A DNA stretch of 64,000 nt from Rugalucina vietnamica (GCA_964017185.1 OZ024873.1:48036760-48100759); one strand, 5' to 3'. Shown: positions 11,022 to 21,294, counted from the first letter of the stretch. The notes: generated by a model not told the origin, from the sequence alone. Made by a program: numbers and translations.

Positions 11022-12205
11022 TTATTTCTTAAATATTCAATATTTTCAGCAATGTAAAGTGAACGGAGTAATTTCTTCGGTATAAATATAATACATGTAT
11101 GCTGTGTTGGAGCAAAAAATGGATTTCAAATGGCACCCAAATCTAGAATAGCAGTCCCACAAAATGTCGAAGCCCTTCCCAATCTGGCCACAACAGTTAC
11201 TGTTTACTGGAACGTCAAAACAAGAACAAATATACAAACAAATAATTTATCTCTCCCCCCCCCCGTGACATCATACATGCACCTTATATTAACCGTATAT
11301 TGCCTCATATGGTTATTTGGAATGCTATACCCGAAATACACTAAATAATCAAATTGATACGTATATGTTTACTTATTTTTTGTCAAAAAATGGAATGTCA
11401 CGTCTGTGGAAAAAAATCCCAACCAAACAAGAGCTTTTCAATGGGGGAGAAGATTATCTTTTCAGGAGATACTGGACTTCTTAGTTCACTTGGAGCTCGG
11501 TCTTCAATGAAAGTTTCTAAGGTTCGCGTTTGAAACGAATGTGGATCTTTTTTTTTTTATCTTTGATTTATTAAAAGGTCATTGATGACTCCTTTCGCAT
11601 CCTCCTCTTATATTGTCTTATTCTGCAAGAAACAATACGATATTTTGCCATTTGGACAATACTAGTCTTTGTGTTGACTTCCCTCTTGAATGTTACAAAT
11701 GTAGAGTAATTCTCTTTGTTGCCAAATCTAAAGGGTCACTTGAGTATCCTCAACCGCGGTATGATCCACCCCTTTCTCATTAATATGTTCACTGCTCTTA
11801 AATGATCTGTTATAATCATTGATTGTCAATAAGCCAGACAAAGAAGTTAATTTATTAAATGGCTTATGCATTTTAAATACTTTTTTAAAAACTCTAATTC
11901 ATGTGAGAAAATCGGGTTGATCAGAGGAACGTTTATTTTCCAGAACAGTACGATATGTTATTTTTGTTTTGTCTTTTTTAAGTTGTTAAGAGTTGTTAGA
12001 AGCATCCTAATCTTAATGAGTCAGTTCTGAAGTAAGAAAAATACGAAGAAGTTTAATTAGAAATGAGTAGTGTCTTATATGGCTAACGGCAACCTTTTCT
12101 ACAATGAGACACCATCTATCTTATACCGAACCGTTTCATTAAAAAAAACTATAGACTTGATGTCCATGCCGATGAACGTAAAGTTCCCGAAACCTACATG
12201 AAAGA

Positions 12206-13188
12206 TTATTATTATTATTATAACATACTGGATAATGTTTCGACTCGAAACTTCCGAATGCGTGAGTCAGTCATAGAGTCACTGAGCCAGTAAGTAAGTA
12301 CAAGCAAGAAAGTACTTCAATTTATAAGGGTTGCAGAAAGGTTGGTGAAACTTAAAATATCAAGGTACCTCAAAGTATAATTACGTGCAATTGGTGAGTC
12401 ATGGACAAGCCCTGTTTTCCTATTGGAACCACTTCTATCTCTACCATAGAGACTCACGCCAAGAATTTGCAAAAGTGGGCGGGATTTTCCCTATACTTCA
12501 TGTTGTATTTTTACTAGATGCTAGTAACTGATAAGCCGTAAGTCCTATAGGTATCTCATAACAATACGGAACTGTTTCATTACAATCTCTTCATTCTAGG
12601 GTTGATAACTATGCAAATGAACGTATAGTTCCCAAACCTACATGAAAGAGGTATGTAGGTAGAAGCAGGGCACGAATTAGTAACACAATCCGCATCTTGT
12701 AAAGCTAGAATGCCCATCTATCCAATAATACAGGTAATTCTGGTACCGTAGTAACCGGCGTTGTATTTACTTTTTGCCATAAAATTCTTCCTGTGCATTT
12801 TTCGGTGGAAAATCTATAAAGAACGATGCAAACGTCCCACAATCTTGACTACAAGTCATATCAAAATGCTCGTTTGCTCACATTTTTGTGCGTATGTTGG
12901 AAAATACGAACAGTTTCTGTAGAAATCGGCCGAATAGGCCTTGGCCGAACCTTGTTTACCAACTTTGAATCGAATGTTTGGACACATTATACAAAAACAG
13001 TTTTTCGTTCAAGCAGAAATAAAAAGTCAAGTTAATTCTCCATTAGATGCGTGTTTTACTTCATCGCAAACGTTTATATAACACTGAACAACACAAGAAA
13101 TTTATTCGCATCCATCAAATTTTGTAGCGAAAGCACCGTAGTAACCGGTGTTGGGGCCGTTTCACCGGCGTCAACGTTGGACAGGGTG
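12206..13188. repeat. Right arm of the 4.2-kb element
   Basis: This is the inverted counterpart of 8979-9884. It is longer only because of a 111-bp insertion at 12441-12551. Confidence 0.8.
12441..12551. mobile_element. 111-bp insertion with 5-bp duplication TATCT
   Basis: Comparison with the uninterrupted left arm (TTCTATCTCATAAC on the complement) shows 111 extra bases here flanked by TATCT at 12436-12440 and 12552-12556. Weak inverted ends (CTACCATAGAGACT / CCTATAGGACT on the complement) suggest a miniature DNA element. Confidence 0.65.
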
Positions 13189-13234
13189 TTGTTGGTTTAT
13201 GGGAAAAATAATCGAGCAAATGACACATATTAAA

Positions 13235-13354
13235 AAACATCCCTCGTATATACCTGATTATTAATTTAGTTTTTCCATGCCTTGATTTTTTGAGTGAGAA
13301 TTTCTTTCTGCTTGCTCCATTTTCTGATCATTGCCTATGTTATCTTTTGAATAC

Positions 13355-13355
<1 letters not shown>
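13235..13355 (+). mobile_element. LINE (R1) extreme 3' end followed by A35
   Basis: The stretch ATACCTGATTATTAATTTAG..GAGTGAGAATTTCTTTCTG..TGATCATTGCCTA is the last ~110 bp of the R1 family. It is directly followed by an uninterrupted A run at 13356-13390. Only this copy has such a tail, so it may be microsatellite expansion rather than a true poly(A) tail. Confidence 0.65.
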
Positions 13356-13391
<36 letters not shown>

Positions 13392-13532
13392 ATGGTCCAT
13401 GTGAAATTCAACAATCCAACATTGACAAGACTTTGATGAATTATTCACGTTTCTTTAAAAGCCTGATCCCTATATATTGATGTGGTACAACTACTTTACA
13501 ATTAAGATTTCTTTATTTACCATGCATTTCAG

Positions 13533-14300
13533 AGGCGATGTAGAATCTTAGAATGTCCGATTGGAAGTTTAGCTGTCGATGGTGTGTGTCAACAAATAGT
13601 TACTCATATTGTCCAAGGTGGCAGACTGGATATTATGTTAAAGGTGAATATTCATTCAAATTGGACTGACATTAATGACACAAATGCCGAAGCTCAACTG
13701 GGACAAAAGGTAGCTGAAGTTCTCGAAGACAGTATAGGATTACACTTGTGCGGCAGCTGCTCTGTCAGTGTATACACAGACAGATCATCGTACTCAGGAC
13801 GAAGCAGCGAGGTCAATGTATATTTCGAAAAGCGTTTTACACCGTCATGTCAATTAGAATTCATATATGAGACAATCTTGAAGGTCTCCGGAAAACAACT
13901 TGAAATACTACGGACGACGTTCGTTCATATCACGGCAATAGCTACGATTGCAGAAAAGGCCGACTATGAGAGGTACAATTATTATCGCCCTGAACAACTT
14001 TTCTCTAGAAACGATAACTACTGTAGTTCAAAACTGAAAGTAGTTATTCGAATAACGGAACCTCTGTGCCCGCGTATTCAGATAGCATTTTCCGAATCAG
14101 GAAAGCTAAAGCAGAAAAACAGAAAACAAAGTTTTCATGCATTCTTCGAAAACCTGGATCAGATAAATGATAATACGACTGTTCATGTGTGTGTCGCCGA
14201 TTACGTAAAGGTTATGCGCATTGCCAGTAGGTCGGCTAAAACGCATGTGGTTGGGTATGTACGTTCGTTCGTTATGTTTCTTTATATGTTTACTCTTTAG
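13533..14300 (+). CDS. Copy A exon 3: C-terminal Cys domain and hydrophobic tail
   Basis: The acceptor CATGCATTTCAG| gives phase 0, matching exon 2, and the open frame encodes 255 residues to TAG at 14298-14300. It opens RRCRILECPIGSLA, contains GLHLCGSCS, PSCQLEF, a Tyr-rich stretch, TEPLCPRIQIAFSES and HVCVADYVKVM, and ends in a short hydrophobic stretch (FVMFLYMF). The equivalent exons of B and C have the same motifs in the same order. The frame itself is intact although exon 2 has a stop, so loss of this copy would be recent. A GTATGT string near 14253 could act as a donor to a further exon, but no membrane-helix exon is visible downstream. Confidence 0.75.
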   Translation, partial: RRCRILECPIGSLAVDGVCQQIVTHIVQGGRLDIMLKVNIHSNWTDINDTNAEAQLGQKVAEVLEDSIGLHLCGSCSVSVYTDRSSYSGRSSEVNVYFEKRFTPSCQLEFIYETILKVSGKQLEILRTTFVHITAIATIAEKADYERYNYYRPEQLFSRNDNYCSSKLKVVIRITEPLCPRIQIAFSESGKLKQKNRKQSFHAFFENLDQINDNTTVHVCVADYVKVMRIASRSAKTHVVGYVRSFVMFLYMFTL

Positions 14301-14351
14301 ACAATTTTGAATGGAGGGGCTACCACGTTTTTCTTACATGATAATCTACAG

Positions 14352-14357
14352 AATAAA
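14352..14357 (+). terminator. Poly(A) signal AATAAA of copy A
   Basis: A canonical AATAAA lies 51 bp after the copy A stop codon, which supports exon 3 being terminal. Confidence 0.5.
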
Positions 14358-14721
14358 CACTGTCCGTAATGTTGAGCCTGGGCCGCGTGAGTGTTTGAAT
14401 TTTTGTGCCCCTATAACGATGGGATAGGTTTCCTCTTAAGGGCAGCATCCGGAAGTTAAGGCGGCGCTTGTGATCATATTTCATGGAAGTTATACAGTAT
14501 CAATATGGTTATACCCGTTGAGCAGTTGACATCTGTAATGACTCAGTTTTTGTGTTATACATGCTAAATAGTAATGCCCCACATAAAAGCTTAAAAGAAC
14601 ATAGCAACAGACGTTGACGTTATGAAGACGTTGACTGGTTCTTACAATAAATGTATTGGAGGATGTGGAATATGACAACATCTACGACCATGTTTATAAA
14701 ACAAGACAACTTTTATATTAA

Positions 14722-14802
14722 AGTCGGAACTAAGAACTCGGAAGTCGGAACTCAGAAGTTGGAAGTCGAGAAGTAAGAACTAAGAAGTCAGAAATAAAAA
14801 GT
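14722..14802. repeat. Degenerate minisatellite (GAAGTCGGAACTAA-like)
   Basis: About six imperfect units of 10-15 bp with the words AAGTCGGAACT, AGAACTCGG and GAAGTCAGAA. Confidence 0.65.
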
Positions 14803-15066
14803 CCCTATCCGGCTTTCGTAATTTTACTTCAAATTTACCATTAATGCAATAGCAAAATTTGAGAGTAGTTTAATGTCATGTTTATTGTTAGTTATTTGTC
14901 TATGACTGGTAAGGTTTTATTAGGTAGGGGATCAAATAGATATAAATAATTAAATATACAGTTGTACATGTACACCATTTAATAAAATAAACATGTACGT
15001 CATATCATTAAAATGATTAAATTGCCATTTGCAATGTCTTCTCCTTATATTATTTGAGGAGCAATT

Positions 15067-15257
15067 ATGAGCCGCCGCATGGGAAACCAACATTCTGCAT
15101 AGGCGAAAACAAAGGCGCATATCAGCTTCGCGGTAACTCCTCTTCTTCTTATATCCGAAATTTCAAGCTTCTGGCCTGCTTCTGTGACTGTACAGGTCGA
15201 TTTGTGTCAGACCTGGTCGGAAACCCCGAAGACCGGTTTTCTCGAGTCGTGGCTTAT
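15067..15257 (+). mobile_element. MITE-2 copy
   Basis: It starts TATGAGCCGCCGCATGGGAA and ends CTCGAGTCGTGGCTTATA, forming inverted termini. Internal landmarks are GCATAGGCGAAAACAAAGGC and GTGTCAGACCTGGTCGGAAA. The open frame through it recurs in other copies because the family is repeated, not because it is a gene. Confidence 0.8.
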
Positions 15258-15871
15258 ACAATGTCGACTACTTCAGTGTACCGGCTTAAATCATAATATA
15301 CTTATTATACTATTCAAAGTTAAATAAGGATCAAACTTTACTTTTCTTCACGGGACATCAAGGGAATCCAACACTCAATTTTGCTTTCGATATGCAGCAG
15401 AACTATCGTGGACTATTTTGATATAACTGGGCAACTAGGTTACTGTATAGGCGGCAACTTTAATATTCATATATGGGTGTGGTCGGCTAGATCATCTGTT
15501 CAAGTAGGAAGATTATAGAAAAGTCGAACTCAGTCAGCCTAGACCGCTGTTACATACTTACCGTGAGAAATCAGCTACCTGTATTTTGTCCAATCAAGTG
15601 AATAACACTAACTCGTATTTCATTCTTTGTTTCTAATGGAGTTGAATCTTTCAAATGTATACCTTTAGCTTTTACCTAACATACCCAATAGCGTATTCAT
15701 GAGGAAACGCCCATGCAGTGACCAATTTGCCGAATTATAGAATTTTCGATTACTTGAGGGAAATTGCAATTGATTATGCTTTCGAAAACTATTTTTGTTT
15801 CAATTTCTTTCGCAATTTGAGAAGTTCAAAGAGCGAATGGAAAGCAAACATCATCATAGTAGAACACTTAT
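15258..15871. other. Intergenic, no gene seen
   Basis: AT-rich unique-looking sequence without a supported frame, RNA gene or repeat boundary. Confidence 0.4.
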
Positions 15872-15998
15872 CAGGATAAAATGTCCGTGTAATATAGACC
15901 CCCTTATACCCCACTTTTTATAACAAATCAGTAGTTTGCAGGGGTATAATACTCTTCACTTTTGGTCCAAAACATAAGATTTTTGTCACTTGTTAGAA
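15872..15998 (-). mobile_element. MITE-1 partial copy
   Basis: ATGTCCGTGTAATATAGACC, CCCCACTTTTTATA and GTCCAAAACATAAGATTTTTG are the right half of MITE-1 in reverse. The element breaks off where a LINE fragment begins at 16001. Confidence 0.6.
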
Positions 15999-16000
15999 AA

Positions 16001-16110
16001 AAGGTACAAGTAGGCAAAGATCAGGAAAATGCGCAACCAGAAAGAGATTCCCACTCCAAAAACCGAGGTGGGAAAAAAACAAACTAACAATCAGGCACTA
16101 TATTTGGCTC
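16001..16110 (-). mobile_element. LINE (R1) 3'-end fragment
   Basis: GGTACAAGTAGGCAAAGATC and TTCCCACTCCAAAAACCGAG are the complement of the R1 3' end, reading on the minus strand. The following 16111-16215 block (ACCGCGGTATGGTCCAGCCC, TATGTTCACTGCTCTTAAA) recurs at about 11720-11815 and is another unclassified dispersed repeat. Confidence 0.75.
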
Positions 16111-16223
16111 CATGTTGTCAAATCGATAGAGTCACTGAAGAGGCTTAAGTAGCCAAAACCGCGGTATGGTCCAGCCCTTTTCCCATGTATATGTTCACTG
16201 CTCTTAAAGGGTCTCAGTTTTAT

Positions 16224-17389
16224 TAGCTCACCTGAGCCGAAGGCTCAAAGGTGAGCTTATAGGATAGGTAGGTATCCGTCGTCCGTCCGTCGTCGTCCGT
16301 CCGTCGTCCACAATTTCAAATGACATCTCCTCTGAAGCTGTGTGGCCAAAACTGTTGATATTTGGCATAAAGCATCCACAGGAGGGGGGAACCAAAAATA
16401 TTGTTTTCTGTTCAGATCGGATAAGAACTCTGGTTGCCATGGCAACTTATACGTCCCATAGACTTATAATGGAAAAAAAAAGTGGAAATTGCAAATTTTT
16501 GCTTTCTCATTGGAGATATTTGTGTTTTATTTTTAGAGAAATGTTTATTGAGTAGTGCTCTACGTTTCAGATGACCTTCATCCTGATCGCTTATTTTGAT
16601 TGGTTGCTGGGGCCCCAAAAAGGACAAATTTTCGAAAAAATCTTTAAAAATCTTCTCCTCAGGAACTGTTTGCTTTATGAAGCATATACTTTGCATACAT
16701 GTTCCTGGCATTAGCCTCTACAAAAAAAGTTTTTTTTGTTCCACTCAGATAAGAACTCTGGTTGCTATGGCAACTTTCAGTTTCCATAGACTTATAATGG
16801 GAAAAGTGAAAATTTGCTATTTCTGCAGTCTCATTTTTATTTTTAGAGAAATGTGTATTGAGTAATGCACTACCTTTCAGATGACCTTCATCCTGGTCGC
16901 TTATTTTGATTGGTTGCTGGGGCTCCCAAAAGGGCAAATTTTCGAAAAAAATCTTTAAAAATCTTCTTCTCAGAAACTGTTTGCTTTATGAAGCTGATAC
17001 TTTGTATACATGTTCCTGGCATTAGCCTGTACAAAAAAAAATGTTTTTGTTCCAGTCAGATAAGAACACTGGTTGCTATGGCTACTTTTACTTTCCATAG
17101 ACTTATAATTGGGAAAAGTGAAAATTTGCTATTTCTGTATTTCTGGAGTCTCATCGGAGATTTTGCAGAAATAATTTTTTTTTGGTTGTCCTCTATGTTT
17201 TATATTACTTTTGCCTAAATACCTTATTTTGATTGGTTGCTGGGGCCCCCAAAAAGATAAATTTTCATTAATTATTTGAGTATTAGAGGTCAAGTTTACT
17301 TTTTACATTGACCAACATAACCTTAGCTAAAGGTCATGCAAGACCGAATCTCAGGTGAGCGATTTCAGGACCAATGGTCCTCTGGTTTT
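16224..17389 (+). mobile_element. R2 repeat bounded by AGCTCACCTGAG / CTCAGGTGAGC, with ~310-bp internal units
   Basis: The left boundary AGCTCACCTGAGCCGAAGGC is followed by GTCCGTCCGTCG words, and the right boundary CTCAGGTGAGCGATTTCAGG by ACCAATGGTCCTC. Inside are about three tandem units of roughly 300-320 bp, each containing GATAAGAACTCTGGTTG, CATAGACTTATAATGG, GATGACCTTCATCCTG and TGATTGGTTGCTGGGG. Overlapping frames on both strands are by-products. The family is widespread in bivalves; its class is not settled here. Confidence 0.75.
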
Positions 17390-17547
17390 TATTTGTGTTG
17401 TTCTTTCTTTCCAGACTGATGTTCGGGGTGGGATATTAAGATTTGAGTGAAAACGCTTTGCGCTTTTTATTCTTACATGTACTTTCCAATAAAATAAAAG
17501 TCCCGTTTATGAAATAGTTTTATTTTTTGTATTTTACTTATTTGTTT

Positions 17548-17579
<32 letters not shown>

Positions 17580-17820
17580 CTTTCAAACGGCATGACTGTC
17601 GGAATAAATGTTCATTCTTGTTTCCAACACCAGTGAATATATTGAATTATTTGTAAATTGCACTTGAATAGCATGTAACTAGTCACGAAGAGTGCAATTT
17701 CTTTTTCCCGCGTCTTTGTTTAATATTCAATGTTCCATCAAGGACCAATAAAGTAGTTTTGCATTGAACATCCAGCTTATGGCATGATTTTGTTTTGTTG
17801 TGTTGTCGCTTGATACTCGT
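17390..17820. other. Intergenic, simple sequence
   Basis: Contains an (ATTT)n microsatellite at 17546-17580 and otherwise no recognised feature. Confidence 0.5.
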
Positions 17821-18048
17821 TTAACCCATTTCAGCCTGGCGTCCCTTTTATGGGGCATAGGCAAACAGAATAGCCCAAGATGTGACGCCGCAAAACGCGG
17901 CGTCCCATCTGGGGCTATTGTGTTTGCTTAGAGAATTTCATCGAAAAATTGAATAAAATTTAAAAACCACTCCTGACGCCCCTAAAAATGAAAGTGGACT
18001 CACCCAAATGATAAAGAAGGGAAAATCAATTCGTCAAATATGGGTTAA
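17821..18048. mobile_element. 228-bp hairpin MITE, TTAACCCAT ends
   Basis: TTAACCCATTT at the left and ATATGGGTTAA at the right are inverted termini. The centre is a strong hairpin: AGCCCAAGATGTGACGCCGC pairs with GCGGCGTCCCATCTGGGGCT across AAAAC. It is non-coding. Confidence 0.75.
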
Positions 18049-18850
18049 TGGAATTGTTACGGCTTTGCTAAAACGCCTCCAGTCAGGAAACTCGTCATCA
18101 CGACTCTTTTATCCATTATATATTCTTTATGGGGGTAATTAAATATTAACTGTACCGCTTGCGTGTTCTTCTCGTGCCTCTTATAATAGTGCTCCGACCC
18201 ATCGGTATCTACGTGTTCTACGAGAGCTGATCAAAAGGTTTGTGACTTTTATAAAAACATTTAAATTGTACAAATATACCTACCAGCTCTCTATTTTTTT
18301 TCTACGGCCAATGTAATAACTTGATAATAAATAAAATCGATGTGATACGTTCTGAAAACGACGTAAATAATATGGTCTTGTAATTTGATCAGCTAGTAAG
18401 CCTTCGGCTCTGGTGGGGTATAAAAGAGCAATTAACAAATGACCAATCGCAATTTTTTTTTATTTATTTTTGACACCTTAGATATAGCATTTCACCATGA
18501 AACTTTTTTTTACAGTTTTTAAATAGCTAATACTGATGGCACAAAAGTACCAGGGGAGCGAATAAAAATCTAGATGATAAATTTGCCCATTTGGCAGAAA
18601 CAATATACATTTTTGATAGAAAAAAAACCTGAGTCAAGGAACAATAGAAAAAAGACACAAAAAAACAATCATTTGTTCCGCAAATATCTATTACACACAA
18701 GTGCATATCTCCAATTAGTACACATTTGACTCAGAGTTTGATATATAAAAATAGAGATGGGTATATATATAACAAGCATAATTCCTTCAGAATAAAAAAG
18801 CAAGTAACGTGATAGCTGTTAACTTCTGGATCTGGACAACATTTGAACTT
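18049..18850. other. Intergenic upstream of copy B
   Basis: AT-rich sequence with no supported gene. It includes several T and A runs. Confidence 0.4.
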
Positions 18851-19084
18851 TCGCATGAGCAAACCAACGGTGTGTTTTTTGAACAGGGCCGACACAAACC
18901 GAACTCTACAGTCACTGGTGATAGCTCAGTAGAGGCTGGAAATTTTAGATTTAGAAAGTAGGGGAATTGTACTATCCGTGTAGCGAAAACAAAGGTGCTG
19001 ATCAGCTTTGCAGTTACTGTGAAGCTGATCAGCGCCTTGGTTTTCGCATATGAAAAATGCAGGTTTTCTCATGATACGGCTCAT
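18851..19084 (-). mobile_element. MITE-2 copy 180 bp upstream of copy B
   Basis: CGCATGAGCAAACCAACGG at the left and TTTTCTCATGATACGGCTCAT at the right are the MITE-2 ends. The internal self-complementary block CTGATCAGC..GCTGATCAGCGCC is in the orientation opposite to the 15067 copy. Confidence 0.75.
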
Positions 19085-19197
19085 TTCATTAGCCATTTTG
19101 ATTTATAATGATAATAATAGAAAAGATAAAAGGAGAGCTCCAGTTCCAGAGTTCATATCAGCGATATTTTCCGGAAGGTCGCAATAACTGATTTTTT

Positions 19198-19267
19198 TAA
19201 ATGGATGTGCTGATTGATGTTTAGTATTTATTTTTCATCTTTATTTTTCAAATAATCAATATTAGAA
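19198..19267 (+). promoter_or_regulatory. 5' block shared with copy A
   Basis: AAATGGATGTGCTGATTGATG is followed by a T-rich tract and then the ATG. It is homologous to the block upstream of copy A and marks the extent of the duplicated 5' flank. Confidence 0.45.
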
Positions 19268-19973
19268 ATGGTGTTTATAGAAGTTTTATTTATTTTAATT
19301 GCGTTTAGAATCTCAGGATGTAGCGGTGCGTTTGAACTTAGTAGCTATATTCGAAATTTTTCACATACCGTGTGTCCATTCACAGATTATTGTAGTACGA
19401 AATCAACAGGTGTGTTAAAAGATGAGGTAGCCATGCCATGTTGCTCTGAATGCTCGTGTGATGTTTCTATCTGTTATCGTACTGAAAACTGTTGCCCGGA
19501 TATAGAACAAACAACCATTAAAACATCCGATCTGGTATGTGCGGATACTATGACGAAATTCGTCAAAGGTAGGATCTGGTCACCTCCAAATCACAATGGT
19601 ATTGAAAATGGAATAAAACGATACTTTATCATTACTTATTGCCCTAAAGAATATAAAGATGATTTTGTTAATTCAAAATGTAGGGGCGACAATCAGACTG
19701 ATCTTGATGATTTTCTTTGGGTTTCTAATGTAAACAGACATACAATATATCAAAATTATTACTGTGCCCTATGTCATAAAGTGGTAAACTGGGTGAATTG
19801 GAACTTAAGAACCAACTGCTATGCTAGATTATTGGAAACTAGGTTTAAGAATATTACAACAACGTTGCTCTCGGACGAGTGTAATATTGTAAACGAAGCT
19901 CCCGAATCAAAAGTGGCCGTCTCACGGACATATCGGTGTTACATTCCGGACTTTACTTCCTGCAATAAAACAG
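19268..19973 (+). CDS. Copy B exon 1: signal peptide + somatomedin-B-like Cys-rich ectodomain
   Basis: 235 codons plus one base; donor CAG|gtaaca, phase 1, as in the other copies. The signal peptide is MVFIEVLFILIAF. The cysteine cluster CCSECSCDVSICY..CCPD and the modules CRGDNQTDLDDFLWVS and IYQNYYCALCH align residue for residue with copy A. A 57-bp stretch (19676-19732) is identical at nucleotide level to copy A, well above the roughly 80% identity of the surroundings as judged by eye. Exons 2 and 3 lie at 20990 and 36708, and the whole gene is about 18.2 kb because intron 2 has absorbed several kilobases of mobile DNA. The predicted product is about 600 residues. Of the three copies, B and C have uninterrupted frames in every exon. 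Confidence 0.82.
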
Positions 19974-20237
19974 GTAACAATGCATAGTTCTAATTTTAGT
20001 GAATAATTTTCTTTTTTTTTTTTTTGTTATTATTATATATATTTATCATATGAAGTCGCTGTTTTCCAGTGGTTAACGTCATATCATAAAAGTGTTATGA
20101 CCACACGTGTATTAACACTTTTGCGGGAATACGTAACGTCATTGACGACGCCCGTAACAACAATGTTAATTTTCATTGAATATGTCCACGTTAAAGGCGA
20201 AACAATCATATTAAATAAGTCATATGATAAACAGAAT

Positions 20238-20325
20238 CTTGCACTAGTGGTCATTTCATTTGAAATTTATCAAACTCGCCGAAGGCTCGTTTAAAAATTT
20301 CATATGAAATGGCCACTCGTGTAAG
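20238..20325. repeat. 88-bp hairpin in intron 1 of copy B
   Basis: CTTGCACTAGTGGTCATTTC is mirrored by GAAATGGCCACTCGTGTAAG around ACTCGCCGAAGGCTCGTTT. It is a foldback with an almost continuous stem. Confidence 0.75.
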
Positions 20326-20577
20326 ATCCACTATATATGTTGCTGTGTATGTGTAGCCTTATGCGAAGTGTGAAGATTAATCGACAAATGCGCAAACGTC
20401 TTAAAAACATACTTACTTCCCGATTGGAGTCCAGAGCATATGTTCATTATCTAGTATTTGTTAAGTTAGCAGAAGCTTTCTCATAATTGCACTTTATCAT
20501 ATACGCGTAACAAAAAATTAGTGTCCCGCATTGTAACGATCGCTTACCTAAAGACCATGTTTGTTTATATATTTTGA

Positions 20578-20810
20578 TATGAGCCACCGCATGGGAAAAC
20601 CAACAATCTGCATAGGCAAAAACGAAGGCGCAAATCAGCTTTGCAATAACTCCGAAGCTGATCAGCGTCTTTGTTTGCGGAAAGTACAATTCCTCTACGT
20701 TCTAAATCCAAAATTTCCAGCCTCTAACCATCTTTTGTGGCTGTATAGCCCGGTTTGTGTCGGACCTGGTCGGAACCCAAATTGTTGGTTTTCTCGAGCA
20801 CATGCTCATA
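20578..20810 (+). mobile_element. MITE-2 copy, intron 1 of copy B
   Basis: TATGAGCCACCGCATGGGAA start, CTCGAGCACATGCTCATA end, with the internal AATCAGCTTTGC..GCTGATCAGCG hairpin and GTGTCGGACCTGGTCGGAA. Confidence 0.8.
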
Positions 20811-20989
20811 TTTTAAACGCCCAGATACAGCTGAAGGCCCGTGGACATACCGTGCAAGATATTATAAAACATTTTACCTACAATTATTGATAATTCCAGT
20901 CAATAGCAAATGAGAAGAGGAGACATCTACTTTTTAATCGATTTAAAATTTTCACAGATTTGATCGGATTATATTATGGTTCTATTTAG

Positions 20990-21294
20990 GTGAGTGGTCG
21001 CACTATGATCCAAACACAGAGAAGGCGTGCCACAGCTTTACCCAGCATTTCTTCAAACAGGAATTTTTATTTGAAACGTTTGCTATCTACAAAAATGTGT
21101 TTTGTTGGCTTTGCAACGCCAAACCTGATGATGATATTCCAACTTTGTGTCCAGATCTAAAGGCGGGTTTTTCACGTAAACCATTCGAAAGCTTCAGTGC
21201 TTTGATCGACTTTAAAAGAATGGAGAAGACAGACAGGGATTCCATTTTAGACTCGCGACGATGTTCTTCCGGGGAGATATACGATGAATGCTTT
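20990..21294 (+). CDS. Copy B exon 2: YKNxFCWLCN module
   Basis: Acceptor TTCTATTTAG|GTGAGTGG and donor TTT|gtaagt; 305 bp, entering in phase 1 and leaving in phase 0. The translation runs EWSHYDPNTEKACHSFTQHF, then AIYKNVFCWLCN, a CPDLKAGFSRKPFESFSALIDFKR block and RRCSSGEIYDECF at the end. The YKNxFCWLCN motif echoes the IYQNYYCALCH motif of exon 1, which suggests an internally repeated module. The frame is intact, unlike the equivalent in copy A. Confidence 0.82.

Larger units (their letters stand above)
8979..13188. mobile_element. 4.2-kb long-inverted-repeat DNA element, target duplication TTGTT
   Basis: The left end CACCCTGTCCAACGTTGACG and the right end (complement of CGTCAACGTTGGACAGGGTG) are perfect inverted termini of arms of about 0.87-0.9 kb (8979-9884 and 12206-13188). 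The flanks are identical 5-bp repeats TTGTT at 8974-8978 and 13189-13193. The arms share blocks such as GGTTCGGCCAAGGCCTATTCG and TTGGAACCACTTCTATCT. The 2.3-kb interior has no transposase-like frame, so the element is non-autonomous or foldback-like. A CAC start plus 5-bp duplication is reminiscent of Transib-type elements, but this is only suggestive. Confidence 0.8.
14301..15066. other. Intergenic A-B, proximal part
   Basis: Apart from the poly(A) signal it holds a degenerate short repeat at 14722-14802 built of AGTCGGAACTAAGAA-like words. The rest is AT-rich sequence with no gene. Confidence 0.5.

Noticed and set aside
13356-13390. Poly(A) tail of a LINE insertion
   Set aside because: Other R1 copies end in a T-rich motif without a poly(A) tail, so the A run may be an unrelated homopolymer expansion; noted only as a possibility.
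16228-17218. Several overlapping 60-100-codon frames on both strands
   Set aside because: They recur with the ~310-bp internal units of the R2 repeat and have no protein character.
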